Shown here: in pieces, positions 7,456 through 17,679 of the stretch | Layout of the letters: each line of letters begins with the position of its first letter | How positions within the stretch are numbered: the stretch's first letter is position 1 | Source of the DNA: Microcoleus vaginatus HSN003 | Lineage (GTDB): Bacteria > Cyanobacteriota > Cyanobacteriia > Cyanobacteriales > Microcoleaceae | Assembly: GCF_022701255.1 (NCBI RefSeq) | Contig: NZ_CP031705.1 | Coordinates: forward strand, 6,014,001 to 6,078,000 | Direction: 5' to 3' | DNA: 64,000 bases | Translations under genes and position numbers: made by a program | The notes under the pieces: generated by a model | What the model was told of the DNA's origin: nothing | The model's database searches: none | What the model saw: the letters and a program-made list of their open reading frames with translations, nothing else

Positions 7456-8430
7456 TTATTGAGCGCTAATCTTGTCTTGATGGCTGTAAATTTGTCCATC
7501 ATTCCACAGAGATTGAATTAGTGTATTTATAGCACTGAGAAAACCCAAGATATAAAAAGCAAATCTAGTTATAATTTTAATGGGCGAGTGGCTTTTATAA
7601 CAAGGCGGATTTCCCAAAACGTGGCAATCAAAGAGTTTGGCAAAAAATCGCAGGCATTGAAAGGCTGTTAAATTTTTCAATCCCATTAGAAAGTGATTGT
7701 GATAAAATGTGATTTGATATTCGATCGATCGCGTACTGACATCGTGACACCCGCCGCTCTCTTCCCCCAAGTGAACTAAACACGCATTGGGATCGTACCA
7801 AATTTTCATGCCCGTCGATCGCAATCTCAAACAAAAATCCGACTCCTCCCGCACCGCACTCCCTGCAAACCGCTCATCAAACCTCAGCCCGCATTCGGCA
7901 AATACCTGCCTGCGAAATGACATATTGCAGCCTCTAGCCGAGAGCACCTGCTGGGGTTTTACTGTATGTACCAAATCGATAAAATACCAGGCAATCCCGG
8001 CATCCATCGCTTCTGAGGGCAAATATTCGATCGCCAAATCGCCTCCAGAATTATCCAGTTTCATTCTGTCAAAAACTCGACCCGCCACACATCCCACATC
8101 GGGTTTTTCTAAATAGTTGTCAGCGTGAGCAGCCAAAAAACCCTCTGGCAATTGTACATCATCATCAATAAATAAAATAATCTCTCCAACTGCGCGCCGC
8201 ACTGCATAATTTCGAGCAGCAGGTAAACTCGCCCAATCTACTCTAAACCAGCGAATTTGGCCAGCATTTGCCAATTCCTCTAAATAAACTTGAGTTTCCG
8301 ACTCGTGGGTGCGAGTTTGATCAATTACCAGCACTTCAAAATTTGGGTAATTTTGCCGAATTGCATCAGCTAATGTCTCTCGCAGAGGTTGCTCGCGGTT
8401 GTAGGTAGGTATCACAACAGAAATCATCAT
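7456..8430 (-). CDS. GT2-family glycosyltransferase
   Basis: 324 residues with an inverting GT-A fold. The start is ISVVIPTYNREQPLRETLAD, and the metal-binding DDD is in ILFIDDDVQLPEG (about residue 90-95). The acceptor-side region has FDERFAGSAVREESDFCLRL, the usual catalytic-base ED/EE region. The C-terminal part is hydrophobic (FAFYILGFLSAINTLIQSLW), suggesting membrane association. It starts 18 bases after the membrane glycosyltransferase gene and is probably in the same transcript. Its likely role is to add one sugar to a surface polysaccharide or lipid-linked repeat unit. Confidence 0.85.
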   Translation of the reverse strand: MMISVVIPTYNREQPLRETLADAIRQNYPNFEVLVIDQTRTHESETQVYLEELANAGQIRWFRVDWASLPAARNYAVRRAVGEIILFIDDDVQLPEGFLAAHADNYLEKPDVGCVAGRVFDRMKLDNSGGDLAIEYLPSEAMDAGIAWYFIDLVHTVKPQQVLSARGCNMSFRRQVFAECGLRFDERFAGSAVREESDFCLRLRSTGMKIWYDPNACLVHLGEESGGCHDVSTRSIEYQITFYHNHFLMGLKNLTAFQCLRFFAKLFDCHVLGNPPCYKSHSPIKIITRFAFYILGFLSAINTLIQSLWNDGQIYSHQDKISAQ

Positions 8431-8448
8431 TTGCAGTTGCCACTTTCA

Positions 8449-10095
8449 TTATTTCTCCACACGCCAAAGCCAGACACCGCCGGGCTTGTAAATTCGTGTG
8501 ATTTTATATTTTTGCACTTTTTCTAGTTCAAATTGCAAGGCTTCTGTAGCTCCGTAGAGAAATACATCGCTAAAACCATCAGGAATTTTAACTTGTTCGG
8601 GTTTAACTGCCAGTAAAAGCTGTACTTGTGGATTCATAAGATAGCTGACAGACAGTATTTTCCCTGTGAGGTTGTTGCCTCCGTGACTGATTACTAAAGG
8701 TTTTTGCGCTTGATTGACAATCGCGGCTACTGAGGGATTGTATTTAGTGCTAGAAGGATACTTGTTCCACCACAGTTGTGACTGTGAGCTGACGGCACAA
8801 GAAACTATTCCACTCGATATTAGCGCTATTAAACCGAGCTGCCACAGTTTTTGTTGGCGGGGATTGGTGGCGACTGCAATTTTAGCGGTGAATAGATAGG
8901 CAACAGCTATCTGGATTGCTAAAATATAGGGAACCAGATAGCGATCGGCAACGCCTCGCACTGCTATCAATACTATCGCTGTAATTCCGATCGCTGTCAA
9001 TAGAAACAGCCAAACTCGTTTGGGAGTTGAGCGACAGAGCGAGTCTATTGAATGTGTGATCGCTAACAGCAATACGGCCACTACAATGAGTCGGATTAAA
9101 TTGGTAGTCATATTGCTCGAACCCAATTTTATGATTCCGCCCGCCCAATGCGTGTCGATAAACATTCGGCAGGTGATGAAAATTAAAGGTTTAAGTGAAG
9201 ATATGAAAGACAGGGAAAGGCGGGGCAAGCCTACTGTTGCTTCGATTTTTGGCGCGTTCTCAAGTAATACCCAAATCCAAGGAGCAAAAAGAATTATTGC
9301 TATCGCGGCAGTTACTAAATAAGTAATTAATGTCTTGCCAAAACGCCCATTCTCCTTAATAATCACATAGATGCCGTGGGCCAATATTACTAAAAAAAAT
9401 AATAAACTAGAATACAGTCCTAAAGTCAGCGAGATCGCATAAATAAACCAAACAGCCTTGCTCAATTTAGATGTGGCGGGAGAATTTTGTAGGGCGATCC
9501 TCTTCGAGGGCTTCGCTAACGCCCGTAGCAGAATTGCATTCGACAGCAAGACGAGGACTGCAAACATCATGTATGGTCTTGCCTCTTGCGCGTACAAGAC
9601 GTGAAAGGGTGAAACAGCAACCATTGTAACAGCCATCCATCCCACAGACGCAGAGCGAAATAATTCCCAGCACAGCCAATAAATGCTGGGAAAAACTAAC
9701 AAACTAATCAAAGCTGAAAGACTTCTAACAGTCGCCACTTGCGGGCCGAACAACTGCACCCAAAACCTGGCTAAAATAAAATACAACGGCGATAGCTGGG
9801 GTTCTTCTGTAGCTAAACCTTTAACAGTATCCCACCAAGTTTTTTCGGGACTTATCTGCTGGTATTTCCGCTGCAAATCTGCGACGCTAATTGTTTGTCC
9901 TTGAAAATCTTGCTGCACCATTTCCGTCCAAGTGTAGCCAGAAATTCGCAGCGAGGTGATTGATTCGTCGAACGAGTAGACTTTGCAATCGAGATTAGTA
10001 AAGCGAAACCATATCCCCGTTATTAATATGACGACAATTAAAATTTTTAACGAAATTCGATGCAGCCGCCCATTTTGAATTGATTTGGTGTTCAT
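8449..10095 (-). CDS. Polytopic GT39/ArnT-like glycosyltransferase
   Basis: 548 residues with roughly a dozen hydrophobic helices. The first loop after helix 1 carries YSFDESITSLRISGY, the acidic-pair motif typical of PMT/ArnT-type enzymes that take sugars from polyprenyl-phosphate on the outer face of the membrane. RPYMMFAVLVLLSNA and the repeated membrane spans fit that family. The C-terminal about 110 residues are soluble. It is the first gene of the glycan cluster, downstream of a GAAGAAG heptamer array. Substrate unknown. Confidence 0.8.
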   Translation of the reverse strand: MNTKSIQNGRLHRISLKILIVVILITGIWFRFTNLDCKVYSFDESITSLRISGYTWTEMVQQDFQGQTISVADLQRKYQQISPEKTWWDTVKGLATEEPQLSPLYFILARFWVQLFGPQVATVRSLSALISLLVFPSIYWLCWELFRSASVGWMAVTMVAVSPFHVLYAQEARPYMMFAVLVLLSNAILLRALAKPSKRIALQNSPATSKLSKAVWFIYAISLTLGLYSSLLFFLVILAHGIYVIIKENGRFGKTLITYLVTAAIAIILFAPWIWVLLENAPKIEATVGLPRLSLSFISSLKPLIFITCRMFIDTHWAGGIIKLGSSNMTTNLIRLIVVAVLLLAITHSIDSLCRSTPKRVWLFLLTAIGITAIVLIAVRGVADRYLVPYILAIQIAVAYLFTAKIAVATNPRQQKLWQLGLIALISSGIVSCAVSSQSQLWWNKYPSSTKYNPSVAAIVNQAQKPLVISHGGNNLTGKILSVSYLMNPQVQLLLAVKPEQVKIPDGFSDVFLYGATEALQFELEKVQKYKITRIYKPGGVWLWRVEK

Positions 10096-10208
10096 ACAAT
10101 CAGAAATGGGGAAATGAAGAAAGAAGGATTTAGTTATTGAGGAGAGAGGGAATAACCAAGAGGGAATAAAGAATGAGAAATGGGTTTCAATAGCCCCTAT
10201 ATTTATCT

Positions 10209-10273
10209 AAAGGCTTCTTCCTTCTTCCTTCTTCCTTCTTCCTTCTTCCTTCTTCCTTCTTTCTTCTTCCTTC
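10209..10273. repeat. Heptanucleotide tandem repeat (CTTCTTC)n
   Basis: About nine 7 bp units between the glycan cluster and glmM. The same unit is used at 4317 and 38483. Confidence 0.85.
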
Positions 10274-10293
10274 AGATTAATTCCCCATTTCCA

Positions 10294-11754
10294 TCAGATA
10301 GCTATGTGTTGCTGAACGGCTAAAACTAAATTTTCAGTCCAGAAATTAGCCAATTCGGCGCTGGCAGCTTCCACCATAACTCGGATTAGCGGTTCAGTGC
10401 CAGAAGCGCGCACCAAAACCCGTCCCTGTTCGCCCATTGCTGTTGTAGCACGTTCGATCGCACTTTGCATTGCCTCGCACTCGTGCCATTTCAGGCGTTT
10501 TTCGCGATCCTCCACCCGAATATTTCGCAGCAACTGCGGATAAGTTTGGAAACTGCCACTTACCAAGTGTGCCAAAGATTGCCCGGACTGGCGCACCAGC
10601 GAAGCCAAATGCAAAGCGGTCAGCAAACCGTCGCCGCTGACACCGTAATGCGGACAAAGAATGTGTCCAGACTGTTCGCCGCCCAACATGGCACCGGTGC
10701 GCTGCATTTCAGCGTGAACGTACTGATCCCCGACGTTGGTTCTAGTTAGTTTGCCGCCCAATTCTTCCCAAGCTCGCTCGAAGCCCAGGTTAGCCATTAC
10801 AGTAGAAATAATTAAATTGGATGGTAACTGTTCGGAGTCGCGCAACTGCCGGCCCCACAGATAAAGAATGTAATCGCCGTCAATCGTTCGACCTTGGTTG
10901 TCAACACACAAAACTCGATCGGCATCCCCGTCAAAAGCAAATCCCAAATCAGCATTGTGTTCCAGAACTGCCGCTTGCAAACTGTCGAGATGAGTAGAAC
11001 CGCAGTTAACATTAATGCGAGATCCATCAGGAGAGTCGTGCAAACAGATCACATCCGCCCCCATTTGCGCGAACACCGCCGGCGCCAAACCTGCGGCCGC
11101 CCCCCAAGCCAAATCCAAAACTATCCGCATTCCCTCCAAATTCATCTGTTGCAGCGAATCACAGACCGAAGTGGCATAATCTTTCACCAACTCAGAGCGA
11201 TGGTAGTGCTGCCCCCAACCCAAGCTAGCAATTGGAACCTTTGTCCCCCGGATTCCCGCTTCGATTTGTTCCTGTAACTGCTGCGACAGCTTCGAGCCGT
11301 TTGATCCGAAAAACTTAATGCCGTTGTCTTCTGGGGGATTGTGAGAAGCCGAAATCATCACTCCGCCGACCGACTCCGAAACGCTTGCCAGATAAGCAAC
11401 GCAGGGAGTGGGGCACAATCCCAAATTCCACACTTCCAAACCGGCGGCCGTCAAACCTGCTGACAGTGCCATTGCCAGCATATCGCTGGAATTCCTGCTG
11501 TCTTGGCCCAAAATCACAGGCCCCTGGTTGGGGGAATGTTGGCGTAGAACTTGTCCAGCCCAGAAGCCCACTTGCAGGGCTAAGGGTGCATTCAGCAATT
11601 CTCCAACTTTCCCGCGAATGCCGTCTGTGCCGAAGAGTTTGCTATTTGGCAGGGAGAGGCTATTTCCCAGCAGAATCGTATCCAGTTTGGCTGGCTGTAC
11701 CGAGTTAACAGCCGGAAACTCGCTGCCACGAGGGCGCGAAGGTGTCTGAACCAT
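10294..11754 (-). CDS. glmM: Phosphoglucosamine mutase
   Basis: 486 residues. It interconverts glucosamine-6-P and glucosamine-1-P, a step to UDP-GlcNAc for the cell wall. Visible are [13 protein letters not shown] at the N-terminus, the phosphoserine loop [18 protein letters not shown] (active Ser about residue 137), the metal loop FDGDADRVL, and the phosphate-binding [15 protein letters not shown] near the C-terminus. The start at 11754 is preferred because AAAGGAG stands 5 bases before it. An ATG 10 codons upstream has no such site. This pathway also feeds the neighbouring glycan cluster, but co-regulation is not shown. Confidence 0.95.
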   Translation of the reverse strand: MVQTPSRPRGSEFPAVNSVQPAKLDTILLGNSLSLPNSKLFGTDGIRGKVGELLNAPLALQVGFWAGQVLRQHSPNQGPVILGQDSRNSSDMLAMALSAGLTAAGLEVWNLGLCPTPCVAYLASVSESVGGVMISASHNPPEDNGIKFFGSNGSKLSQQLQEQIEAGIRGTKVPIASLGWGQHYHRSELVKDYATSVCDSLQQMNLEGMRIVLDLAWGAAAGLAPAVFAQMGADVICLHDSPDGSRINVNCGSTHLDSLQAAVLEHNADLGFAFDGDADRVLCVDNQGRTIDGDYILYLWGRQLRDSEQLPSNLIISTVMANLGFERAWEELGGKLTRTNVGDQYVHAEMQRTGAMLGGEQSGHILCPHYGVSGDGLLTALHLASLVRQSGQSLAHLVSGSFQTYPQLLRNIRVEDREKRLKWHECEAMQSAIERATTAMGEQGRVLVRASGTEPLIRVMVEAASAELANFWTENLVLAVQQHIAI

Positions 11755-12010
11755 ATTCACTCCTTTAGGAATATTCACACTCACACTTTGGGTTCATGTT
11801 ACAACTGAAAGTCTTTATTTTCAGCCTAAACTCCATTTATTTCGTCGATTGCTCAAGCAACTTGCTCTAACAACCTACGCACAAAGCTTAACTTCATCGG
11901 AAAAATTTGTATTGTACCCAAGGGAAAAACTTGGAGTCCCGGGCGCGCCAACGCCATGAAACCCGGTTTATTTCTGCCTCCAAGAGTGACGCTGCTGCCG
12001 TTTTAGCCTA

Positions 12011-12553
12011 TCAGGCACTGCGTGTGTAGAAGGTTAATGCTGTATTGCCGTATATTTTCTGGCGGCAAATTTCTAGACCGGAAATCGGTTGTGCCGATCG
12101 CTCCGGGCTGTGTTCGATCGCGATTTCGCCGAGGAGTGCTAGCATTTCTTGGCTGGCGATCGTGTTTAACACAGGTTCGTACAAGTCGCTGGCGTAGGGC
12201 GGATCGAAGTAAATGCGATCGAACTGCTGCCCCGCTAGTGCCGCCAATTTCGCCGTAGCGTTTCCCCGCAGTATTTGGAATGTTTGGGACGAGTCTGCTA
12301 CTTGCTCCCAGTTTTCGCGGATAATCGCACAAGCTTTCGCCGACTGTTCGATGCCAGTGACACTCGCAGCTTGACGACACAAAGCTTCTGCACCCATCGA
12401 ACCGCTGCCGGTACAAATGTCAAGCCATCTGCAATCTGCGATCGTCCCTTGCCAAATATTAAATAAAGCTTCTCTGACTCGCGAAGGTGTAGGGCGAGTT
12501 GCGAGTCCCGGCAGGGTTTTGATTTGGCGATTGCCACAGATTCTTAAACTCAT
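12011..12553 (-). CDS. rsmD: 16S rRNA (guanine966-N2)-methyltransferase
   Basis: 180 residues, the usual RsmD size. Rossmann methyltransferase motif I is WLDICTGSGSMGAEAL and the N2-guanine catalytic motif is YFDPPY. The N-terminal RPTPSRVREALFNIWQ is characteristic of RsmD, which methylates G966 of 16S rRNA on the assembling 30S subunit. It is followed by a spacer before glmM in the same direction and preceded by a repeat-rich spacer. Confidence 0.9.
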   Translation of the reverse strand: MSLRICGNRQIKTLPGLATRPTPSRVREALFNIWQGTIADCRWLDICTGSGSMGAEALCRQAASVTGIEQSAKACAIIRENWEQVADSSQTFQILRGNATAKLAALAGQQFDRIYFDPPYASDLYEPVLNTIASQEMLALLGEIAIEHSPERSAQPISGLEICRQKIYGNTALTFYTRSA

Positions 12554-12712
12554 TTAGGAAGAAGGAAGAAGGAAGAAGGAAGAAGGAAGTTCGGCAACGG
12601 ATTCTGTAACGGATGTAACGGATGTAACGGATGTCAGGAAGAAGGAAGTTCGGCAACGGATTGTGTAACGGATGTAACGGATGTCAGGAAGAAAGAAGAG
12701 GGAAGAAGACTT
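12554..12712. repeat. GAAGAAG heptamers plus TAACGGATG nonamer array
   Basis: Two composite blocks, each GAAGGAAGTTCGGCAACGG followed by tandem TAACGGATG units and ending in GTCAGGAAG. The same composite occurs 44 kb away at 56291-56440. Confidence 0.85.
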
Positions 12713-12723
12713 TTAAAAATATC

Positions 12724-12752
12724 AAACCCGGTTTCGGCAATCTACCGGGTTT
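12724..12752 (-). terminator. Hairpin downstream of hisH
   Basis: The arms AAACCCGGT (12724-12732) and ACCGGGTTT (12744-12752) lie 18 bases past the hisH stop. T-rich sequence follows on both strands. It is a member of the dispersed AAACCCGG hairpin family. Confidence 0.6.
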
Positions 12753-12769
12753 TTCAAGACTCATGCCAC

Positions 12770-13405
12770 CTAAGCAGGTACTTTTTCCCTCACGAGACTG
12801 ACAAAATTTGACAGCATTTGCAATCCCGTAGTCGAAGACTTTTCCGGGTGAAATTGCACAGCCATCAGATTGTCTTTAGCTATAGCCGCCGTCACATTTT
12901 GACTGCCGTGAGTCACAATTGCCGATCGCACTTCCCAATCAACTGGATCGACATAATAAGAATGCACGAAATAAACCCAAGGATCAGACGGTAAATTTTG
13001 CCACAGCGGCAAATTCTGCTGAGTAAATTCCAATTGATTCCATCCCATGTGCGGAATTGTCAAACCCGGTTCCGAGCGAAATCGGCGCACTTTTCCCGCA
13101 ATAACGCCCAATCCCGGTTCTACGCCTTCTTCGGAACTTTCAAACAGAATTTGCAAACCCAAACAAATGCCTAAAAAAGGTTTTCCCGAGGCGATCGCCC
13201 TTTTTATCGGTTCTATCAAATTGCGCGATCGTAAATTCTGCATTGCCGGGTCAAACGAACCCACCCCCGGCAAAACCACCGCATCAGCCTGCTCGATTAT
13301 AGCAGGAGAATCTGTAATTTTTGGCACTGCACCCACATTTTCCAAGCCTTTACAGACCGAGTGCAGATTGCCCATGTCATAGTCTACTACTGCAATGACA
13401 GACAT
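12770..13405 (-). CDS. hisH: Imidazole glycerol phosphate synthase, glutaminase subunit
   Basis: 211 residues, class I glutamine amidotransferase. The N-terminus is VVDYDMGNLHSVCKGLENVG, the nucleophile Cys is in GICLGLQILFE (about residue 81), and the His/Glu pair is in VQFHPEKSS. It supplies ammonia to HisF for imidazole-glycerol phosphate and AICAR formation in histidine synthesis. hisF is not adjacent, as is common in cyanobacteria. It is divergent from the C15 peptidase-like gene, with only about 46 bases between the likely starts. Confidence 0.95.
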   Translation of the reverse strand: MSVIAVVDYDMGNLHSVCKGLENVGAVPKITDSPAIIEQADAVVLPGVGSFDPAMQNLRSRNLIEPIKRAIASGKPFLGICLGLQILFESSEEGVEPGLGVIAGKVRRFRSEPGLTIPHMGWNQLEFTQQNLPLWQNLPSDPWVYFVHSYYVDPVDWEVRSAIVTHGSQNVTAAIAKDNLMAVQFHPEKSSTTGLQMLSNFVSLVREKVPA

Positions 13406-13451
13406 TGACTTACTTGCCTTATATTATCAATATCAGTATTATTGCACAAAT

Positions 13452-13973
13452 ATGACAGCGAAAATCCTGCTAACCTCATTTGATACTTGGCTTCCCCATC
13501 AGCAATCCAACTCTTCGGACGACTTATTAGCCAAGATTTCCCATATCAAATCTTTGCCGGATTCCCTGACTTTTTTGAGGAAACTGCCAGTAGATTTTCA
13601 GCTAGCACCTAATTTAGCGCTCGCCCAAATCAAGCAACTCCAACCCGATACTATTATCTGCTGCGGCATGGCAGAAAGTCGGCAAAAATTAACCGTAGAA
13701 TCTTGCGCTTGCTGCGATAGCGACATTCGGCAAACATCAGTTAATCTCGAACCGCTAGTCGCTGATTTAGCTGCCACAGAAATCAGTCACGAGGCCGGAA
13801 AATTTGTATGCGAAGCCCTATATTATGCGGTTTTAAAACATATTTGCGATTCTCAAATAGCCGCTAAATGTATTTTCGTCCACGTACCAATTTTAACTCC
13901 CGACAACGCTGACAGAATTGTCGCCGATTTTTTATTAGTTATGCGACGCCTAACTCTTGCAAGTAATAAATAG
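13452..13973 (+). CDS. Pyroglutamyl-peptidase I-like protein (peptidase C15 family)
   Basis: 173 residues from the preferred ATG at 13452 (MTAKILLTSFDTWLPHQQSN). An upstream in-frame ATG at 13395 would overlap hisH and adds a Tyr-rich tail of low likelihood. The family start is 'iLlTgF'. The catalytic Glu is in KLTVESCA, the Cys in KFVCEALYY and the His in FVHVP. The family removes N-terminal pyroglutamate from peptides. It is shorter and more divergent than classical Pcp (about 210 residues), so the exact substrate is uncertain. Confidence 0.75.
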   Translation: MTAKILLTSFDTWLPHQQSNSSDDLLAKISHIKSLPDSLTFLRKLPVDFQLAPNLALAQIKQLQPDTIICCGMAESRQKLTVESCACCDSDIRQTSVNLEPLVADLAATEISHEAGKFVCEALYYAVLKHICDSQIAAKCIFVHVPILTPDNADRIVADFLLVMRRLTLASNK

Positions 13974-14011
13974 GTCGCTCTAATTCAACTTAAAAATGTG
14001 TTTAGTATTCA

Positions 14012-14042
14012 GAAACCCGGACTTTTAAAGAAACCGGGTTTC
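14012..14042. terminator. Bidirectional terminator-like hairpin between convergent genes
   Basis: GAAACCCGG (14012-14020) pairs with CCGGGTTTC (14034-14042) between the converging C15-like and flavin reductase genes. Confidence 0.6.
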
Positions 14043-14086
14043 TCAGTGTTAGTTTTTTTTACTAACAACTGCCAACTGCCAAGTCT

Positions 14087-14569
14087 TTAGCCGCCGTAAT
14101 TCCAACCCGTGCTTTCTAGCAGCAACGGATTGCCTTCTCGGTGGACGCCTGCAGCCACAACTTCTCCCACATAAACCGTGTGATCTCCGTGTTCCACAGC
14201 ACCAACAACTTTGCACTCAATGTAACCCAGAGAATCCGAGATAATCGGACAACCAGTTTCCGCGCCTGGATAAAATTCTACATCCTCAAATTTATTGCCA
14301 ACGCGGCGCTGCTGCTTGAAGAATTTCTGGGCTAACTCTTTTTGCCCTGCTTCTAGGAAACTCAAAGCAAAGACACCGCTGGCTTTGATCATGCCGTGGG
14401 ATTTGGAGTCTTGCTTAACGCAGTTGACAACTAAGGGAGGGGTAAAGGAAGATTGCATCACCCAGCTAGCGGTGAAACCGTTGACTTCCTCCCCGTCTTT
14501 GACACCGCAGATGTACAATCCGTGAGGGATTTTCCGCAAGATGGTCTTTTTAGCTTGTTCGTCTAGCAC
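14087..14569 (-). CDS. Flavin reductase-domain protein
   Basis: 160 residues. The start IPHGLYICGVKDGEEVNGFT, the FMN-contact ASWVMQSSFTPPLVVNCVKQ and the closing HTVYVGEVVAAGV are typical of the flavin reductase/DIM6-NTAB family of split-barrel FMN-binding enzymes. These use NAD(P)H to reduce flavin or serve as the flavin module of A-type flavoproteins. Here the domain stands alone. It is cytosolic and monocistronic as far as can be seen. Confidence 0.85.
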   Translation of the reverse strand: MLDEQAKKTILRKIPHGLYICGVKDGEEVNGFTASWVMQSSFTPPLVVNCVKQDSKSHGMIKASGVFALSFLEAGQKELAQKFFKQQRRVGNKFEDVEFYPGAETGCPIISDSLGYIECKVVGAVEHGDHTVYVGEVVAAGVHREGNPLLLESTGWNYGG

Positions 14570-14721
14570 GGGCTTACCTGTTCGATCGATAATTCTACAT
14601 CGCTCAGTTTACCAATATCGGGATCGCAAACCCACCTGTCTTAAGGGCTATTCGCTAATATTGCCTTTTTCGATCCCAAACTTGACACCAGTTTTAAGTG
14701 AAAATTAACAACTCACAACTA

Positions 14722-15558
14722 TTAGGAAACTCCATACTTTTTAAACCAATCTTGCATCCGTTTCCAAGCATCCTCAGCTTCTTTTTCCCGGTAACTGGGG
14801 CGATAGTCAGCGTTAAAACCGTGCGGCGCATCTGGATAAAGCACAATTTCGGAACCGCTGCTGCCACTTTTGAGAACTTCCCGCATTTTCTCAACTGTAT
14901 CGTTGGGAATTGACTGGTCTTTGCCACCGTAAAGCCCCAATACGGGCACTTTCAAACTTGCTGCAATGTCGATCGGCTGTTTGGGAGTTAAATCCGTAGA
15001 ATTGCCCACCACACGCCCGTACCAAGCCACTCCTGCTTTGACTTTAGGGTTGTAGGAAGAGTACAGCCAAACAATTCTGCCACCCCAGCAAAATCCTGTA
15101 ATTCCTAACTTATTAGTATTGCCTTTTCCTGACTTTTGTGCCCACTCTACGGTAGCATCTAAATCAGACATAACTTGAGCGTCAGGAACTTTCGAGACAA
15201 CTTTACTAATAATTTCTTGAACCTCAGTGAGTTTAGAAACATCACCTTGACGGGCAAACATTTCTGGGGCGAGCGCTAAATAACCTAATTTTGCAAAACG
15301 GCGGCAAATATCTTGAAGGTGGGCGTGAACTCCGAAGATTTCTTGAATTACTAAAATTACTGGAAAATTGCTGCCGGTGGCTGGCATGGCTCTGTATGCT
15401 GGAATTGAGCCGTCTTTTACAGGAATTTTTACCTCACCTGCTATTAAACCAGCAGCATCCGTATTGATAACGGCAGCGGCAATAGGATGAACTGCTAAGG
15501 CAAATCCGGCGCTTAATGCGGTGACAGTGATAAATTGTCTGCGAGTTAAATCTTTCAT
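14722..15558 (-). CDS. Dienelactone hydrolase-family protein, Tat-exported
   Basis: 278 residues from the preferred start at 15558. The longer reading upstream is just translated heptamer repeat. The N-terminus [20 protein letters not shown] has the twin-arginine RRxF motif and hydrophobic stretch of a Tat signal. The alpha/beta hydrolase core shows the Cys nucleophile in [13 protein letters not shown], the Asp in YGGKDQSIP and the His in YPDAPHGF, the Cys-Asp-His triad of the DLH family. Natural substrates of cyanobacterial members are unknown. Confidence 0.85.
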   Translation of the reverse strand: MKDLTRRQFITVTALSAGFALAVHPIAAAVINTDAAGLIAGEVKIPVKDGSIPAYRAMPATGSNFPVILVIQEIFGVHAHLQDICRRFAKLGYLALAPEMFARQGDVSKLTEVQEIISKVVSKVPDAQVMSDLDATVEWAQKSGKGNTNKLGITGFCWGGRIVWLYSSYNPKVKAGVAWYGRVVGNSTDLTPKQPIDIAASLKVPVLGLYGGKDQSIPNDTVEKMREVLKSGSSGSEIVLYPDAPHGFNADYRPSYREKEAEDAWKRMQDWFKKYGVS

Positions 15559-15562
15559 CGGT

Positions 15563-15713
15563 AATGGGGAATGGGGAATGGGGAATTGGGCATTGGGCAT
15601 TGGGCATTGGGTATAGGGTATAGGGTATAGGAACTAACAAATAACCAATAACTAATGACTAATGACTAATGACTACTGACTAATGACTAATGACTAATGA
15701 CTACTGACTACTG
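15563..15713. repeat. Chain of heptanucleotide repeats (GGGGAAT, GGGCATT, GGGTATA, then AATGACT)
   Basis: A run of 7 bp periods whose unit changes in steps. Minus-strand reading gives CCCCATT-type units, resembling the STRR repeats known from filamentous cyanobacteria. Its right end supplies the stop codon of cobM. Confidence 0.85.
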
Positions 15714-16487
15714 ACGGAAAAGCCGATCGTGCTCTGGATGGTACAAGCGCGATCGCCCTTGTGCTGATTTTCCCAACGCCGGACTAATAACGTACATTGT
15801 CGTTCTGACCAAATTATTTTCGCGGGTAGCAACTGCCATTTTGTCAAGGGGAACTAGCACAATTTTTTCATCCGGCCAGCCCAACCGATAACAAATCGCT
15901 ACAGGCAAATCCGATGGGTAATGTTCCATCAATTTAGCTTGAGCCTGTTCGACATGGCGGGCACTCAAATATAGGCACAAACTCGCTTGATGAGCCGCTA
16001 AACTCGCCAATTCTTCGCGTTCCGGTACTTCTGTTCTGCCGCTAATTCGCGTCAAAATAATTGTCTGCACAACTCCCGGAACTGTCAACTCAATTTTTAG
16101 TTTAGCTGCGGCAAGTTGAAAAGCGCTAATTCCCGGGATTACCTCAAAAGCAATTCCCTCGGAAGCCAAAGCTTGCATTTGTTCCCCGACAGCCCCGTAG
16201 AGACAGGGATCGCCGGAATGGAGACGGACTACGCTTTTTCCGTCGCGCACTCGTTCCACCATCAAAGGTACAATCTCTTCGAGGGTCTTATCCGCAGTTT
16301 GGATCACTTCAGCATCCGCGCGCACCCCCTGCAAAATTTGCTCTGGGACTAGGGAATCAGCAAATAATATGACATCGGCCGCAGCCAGTAATTTTTGAGC
16401 CTTAACAGTCAACAAATCCGGGTCTCCCGGGCCTGCACCTACAATGTATACCCCTGGGATTAGGGCTTCAATCTCTGTTAAATTCAT
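15708..16487 (-). CDS. cobM: Precorrin-4 C11-methyltransferase
   Basis: 259 residues from ATG 16487, or 274 from a possible upstream ATG at 16532. The start PGVYIVGAGPGDPDLLTVKA is the SAM-dependent tetrapyrrole methylase signature. VVRLHSGDPCLYGAVGEQMQ and IPGISAFQLAAAKLKIELTV are the CobM-type substrate loops. The enzyme adds the C11 methyl in cobalamin biosynthesis. The stop codon falls in the adjacent AATGACT heptamer array. No cobalamin riboswitch is visible upstream. Confidence 0.9.
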   Translation of the reverse strand: MNLTEIEALIPGVYIVGAGPGDPDLLTVKAQKLLAAADVILFADSLVPEQILQGVRADAEVIQTADKTLEEIVPLMVERVRDGKSVVRLHSGDPCLYGAVGEQMQALASEGIAFEVIPGISAFQLAAAKLKIELTVPGVVQTIILTRISGRTEVPEREELASLAAHQASLCLYLSARHVEQAQAKLMEHYPSDLPVAICYRLGWPDEKIVLVPLDKMAVATRENNLVRTTMYVISPALGKSAQGRSRLYHPEHDRLFRQ

Positions 16488-16607
16488 TGCTGCTAAAAAA
16501 ATTTCTAAATTTACTGTCGCTTCCGGATGCACCTATTTTGGTTGGAAGTAAGAGATGGTAGATGCACCCTGGTTTTGAACCCTAGAGACTAACCTCTCTG
16601 GGGTTTT

Positions 16608-17501
16608 TTATTGATCCTCTGGGGATTTCTGAGTGATCTTTGCCCGATCGCTATTGGGGGAGACAACATCGGGTAAAGGTCGATCGAGTAAATAAAGCCA
16701 AGCTAACCCACCCAAGCCTAAAACAATCCCAGTCAAGCTTACCATCTGTGCCGTCCGCAGTGGCCCGAACATCAAACTATCAGTTCGCAGCCCTTCAATC
16801 CACACTCGACCGCAACTGTAAGCTGCGATATAAACCAAAAATAAAGCACCAATTTTCAAGCGAATTTTGCCCTGCAAATCGCGGAAAAACAAAGTCAGAA
16901 GCAACCCAAATACTGTCAAATTCCACAGGGATTCGTAGAGAAATGTGGGGTGGAAGTATTCAAAATTAGCGTAGGCGGGCGGGCGGCTGTTGGGGGGAAT
17001 ATAAAGTTTCCAAGGCAAATCCGTAGGACTGCCAAAAGCTTCGGAGTTAAAGAAATTTCCCCAGCGTCCGATCGCCTGACCGAGAATTGCCGAGGGCGCG
17101 ATTAAATCTGCCAATTGCCAAAAAGAAACTCGCTGGATTTTCGCAAAAATTAAAGCTGCGATCATGCCGCCCAAAATCGCCCCGTGAATGGCAATTCCGC
17201 CTTTCCAAATCGCAATAATATCCTCTGGCCTCTGGGCGTATTGCTGCCACTCGAAAGCCACGTAATAAATTCGAGCGCAGGGAATAGCGCCGATAACCAG
17301 CCAAATTGCCAAATCACCCAGCAATTCCGGGTTAACACGGCGTTTTTGGGCCAAGTATTGGGACAGACTGACCCCAATCAAGACGGCAGAAGCTATCAAC
17401 AGCCCGTACCAGCGAATGGCTACGGGGCCAAGTTGAAAGATAATTGGACCGGGCGATGTAAATTGAAACGCTAAGGGCAGCGCAAGAATATTTAGCACCA
17501 T
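16608..17501 (-). CDS. lgt: Prolipoprotein diacylglyceryl transferase
   Basis: 297 residues with seven or so membrane helices. The Lgt signature [17 protein letters not shown] is intact, with [12 protein letters not shown] near the N-terminus and [20 protein letters not shown] near the C-terminus. It transfers diacylglycerol from phosphatidylglycerol to the lipobox Cys of prolipoproteins in the plasma membrane. It lies about 120 bases upstream of cobM in the same direction, but a shared transcript is not certain. Confidence 0.95.
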   Translation of the reverse strand: MVLNILALPLAFQFTSPGPIIFQLGPVAIRWYGLLIASAVLIGVSLSQYLAQKRRVNPELLGDLAIWLVIGAIPCARIYYVAFEWQQYAQRPEDIIAIWKGGIAIHGAILGGMIAALIFAKIQRVSFWQLADLIAPSAILGQAIGRWGNFFNSEAFGSPTDLPWKLYIPPNSRPPAYANFEYFHPTFLYESLWNLTVFGLLLTLFFRDLQGKIRLKIGALFLVYIAAYSCGRVWIEGLRTDSLMFGPLRTAQMVSLTGIVLGLGGLAWLYLLDRPLPDVVSPNSDRAKITQKSPEDQ

Positions 17502-17679
17502 AAAAGTTGCATTAATTGTGATGGAAAGCTGTCAAATTTGCATACCCTTTAACAAACTCCAGAGTTTATTTTAGGTGGCGGCGGTCATTTACACGCCATT
17601 TTTGGGGAATTTTGCCAAAAATTAACTTTGTTGCGGACATTGGTGTCTGGAGTGTTCTTTGTGAGTCCACAATAAGAGC

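Noticed and set aside
12003-12416. Second minus-strand frame overlapping rsmD
   Set aside because: Shadow frame with Arg/Ser-rich composition; rsmD motifs lie in the other frame.
15563-15713. Possible CRISPR or origin iterons
   Set aside because: Period of 7 with drifting unit sequence and no spacers; it fits heptanucleotide tandem repeats.
16488-16607. Cobalamin riboswitch upstream of cobM
   Set aside because: The spacer to lgt is only about 120 bases, with no B12-box-like sequence seen.
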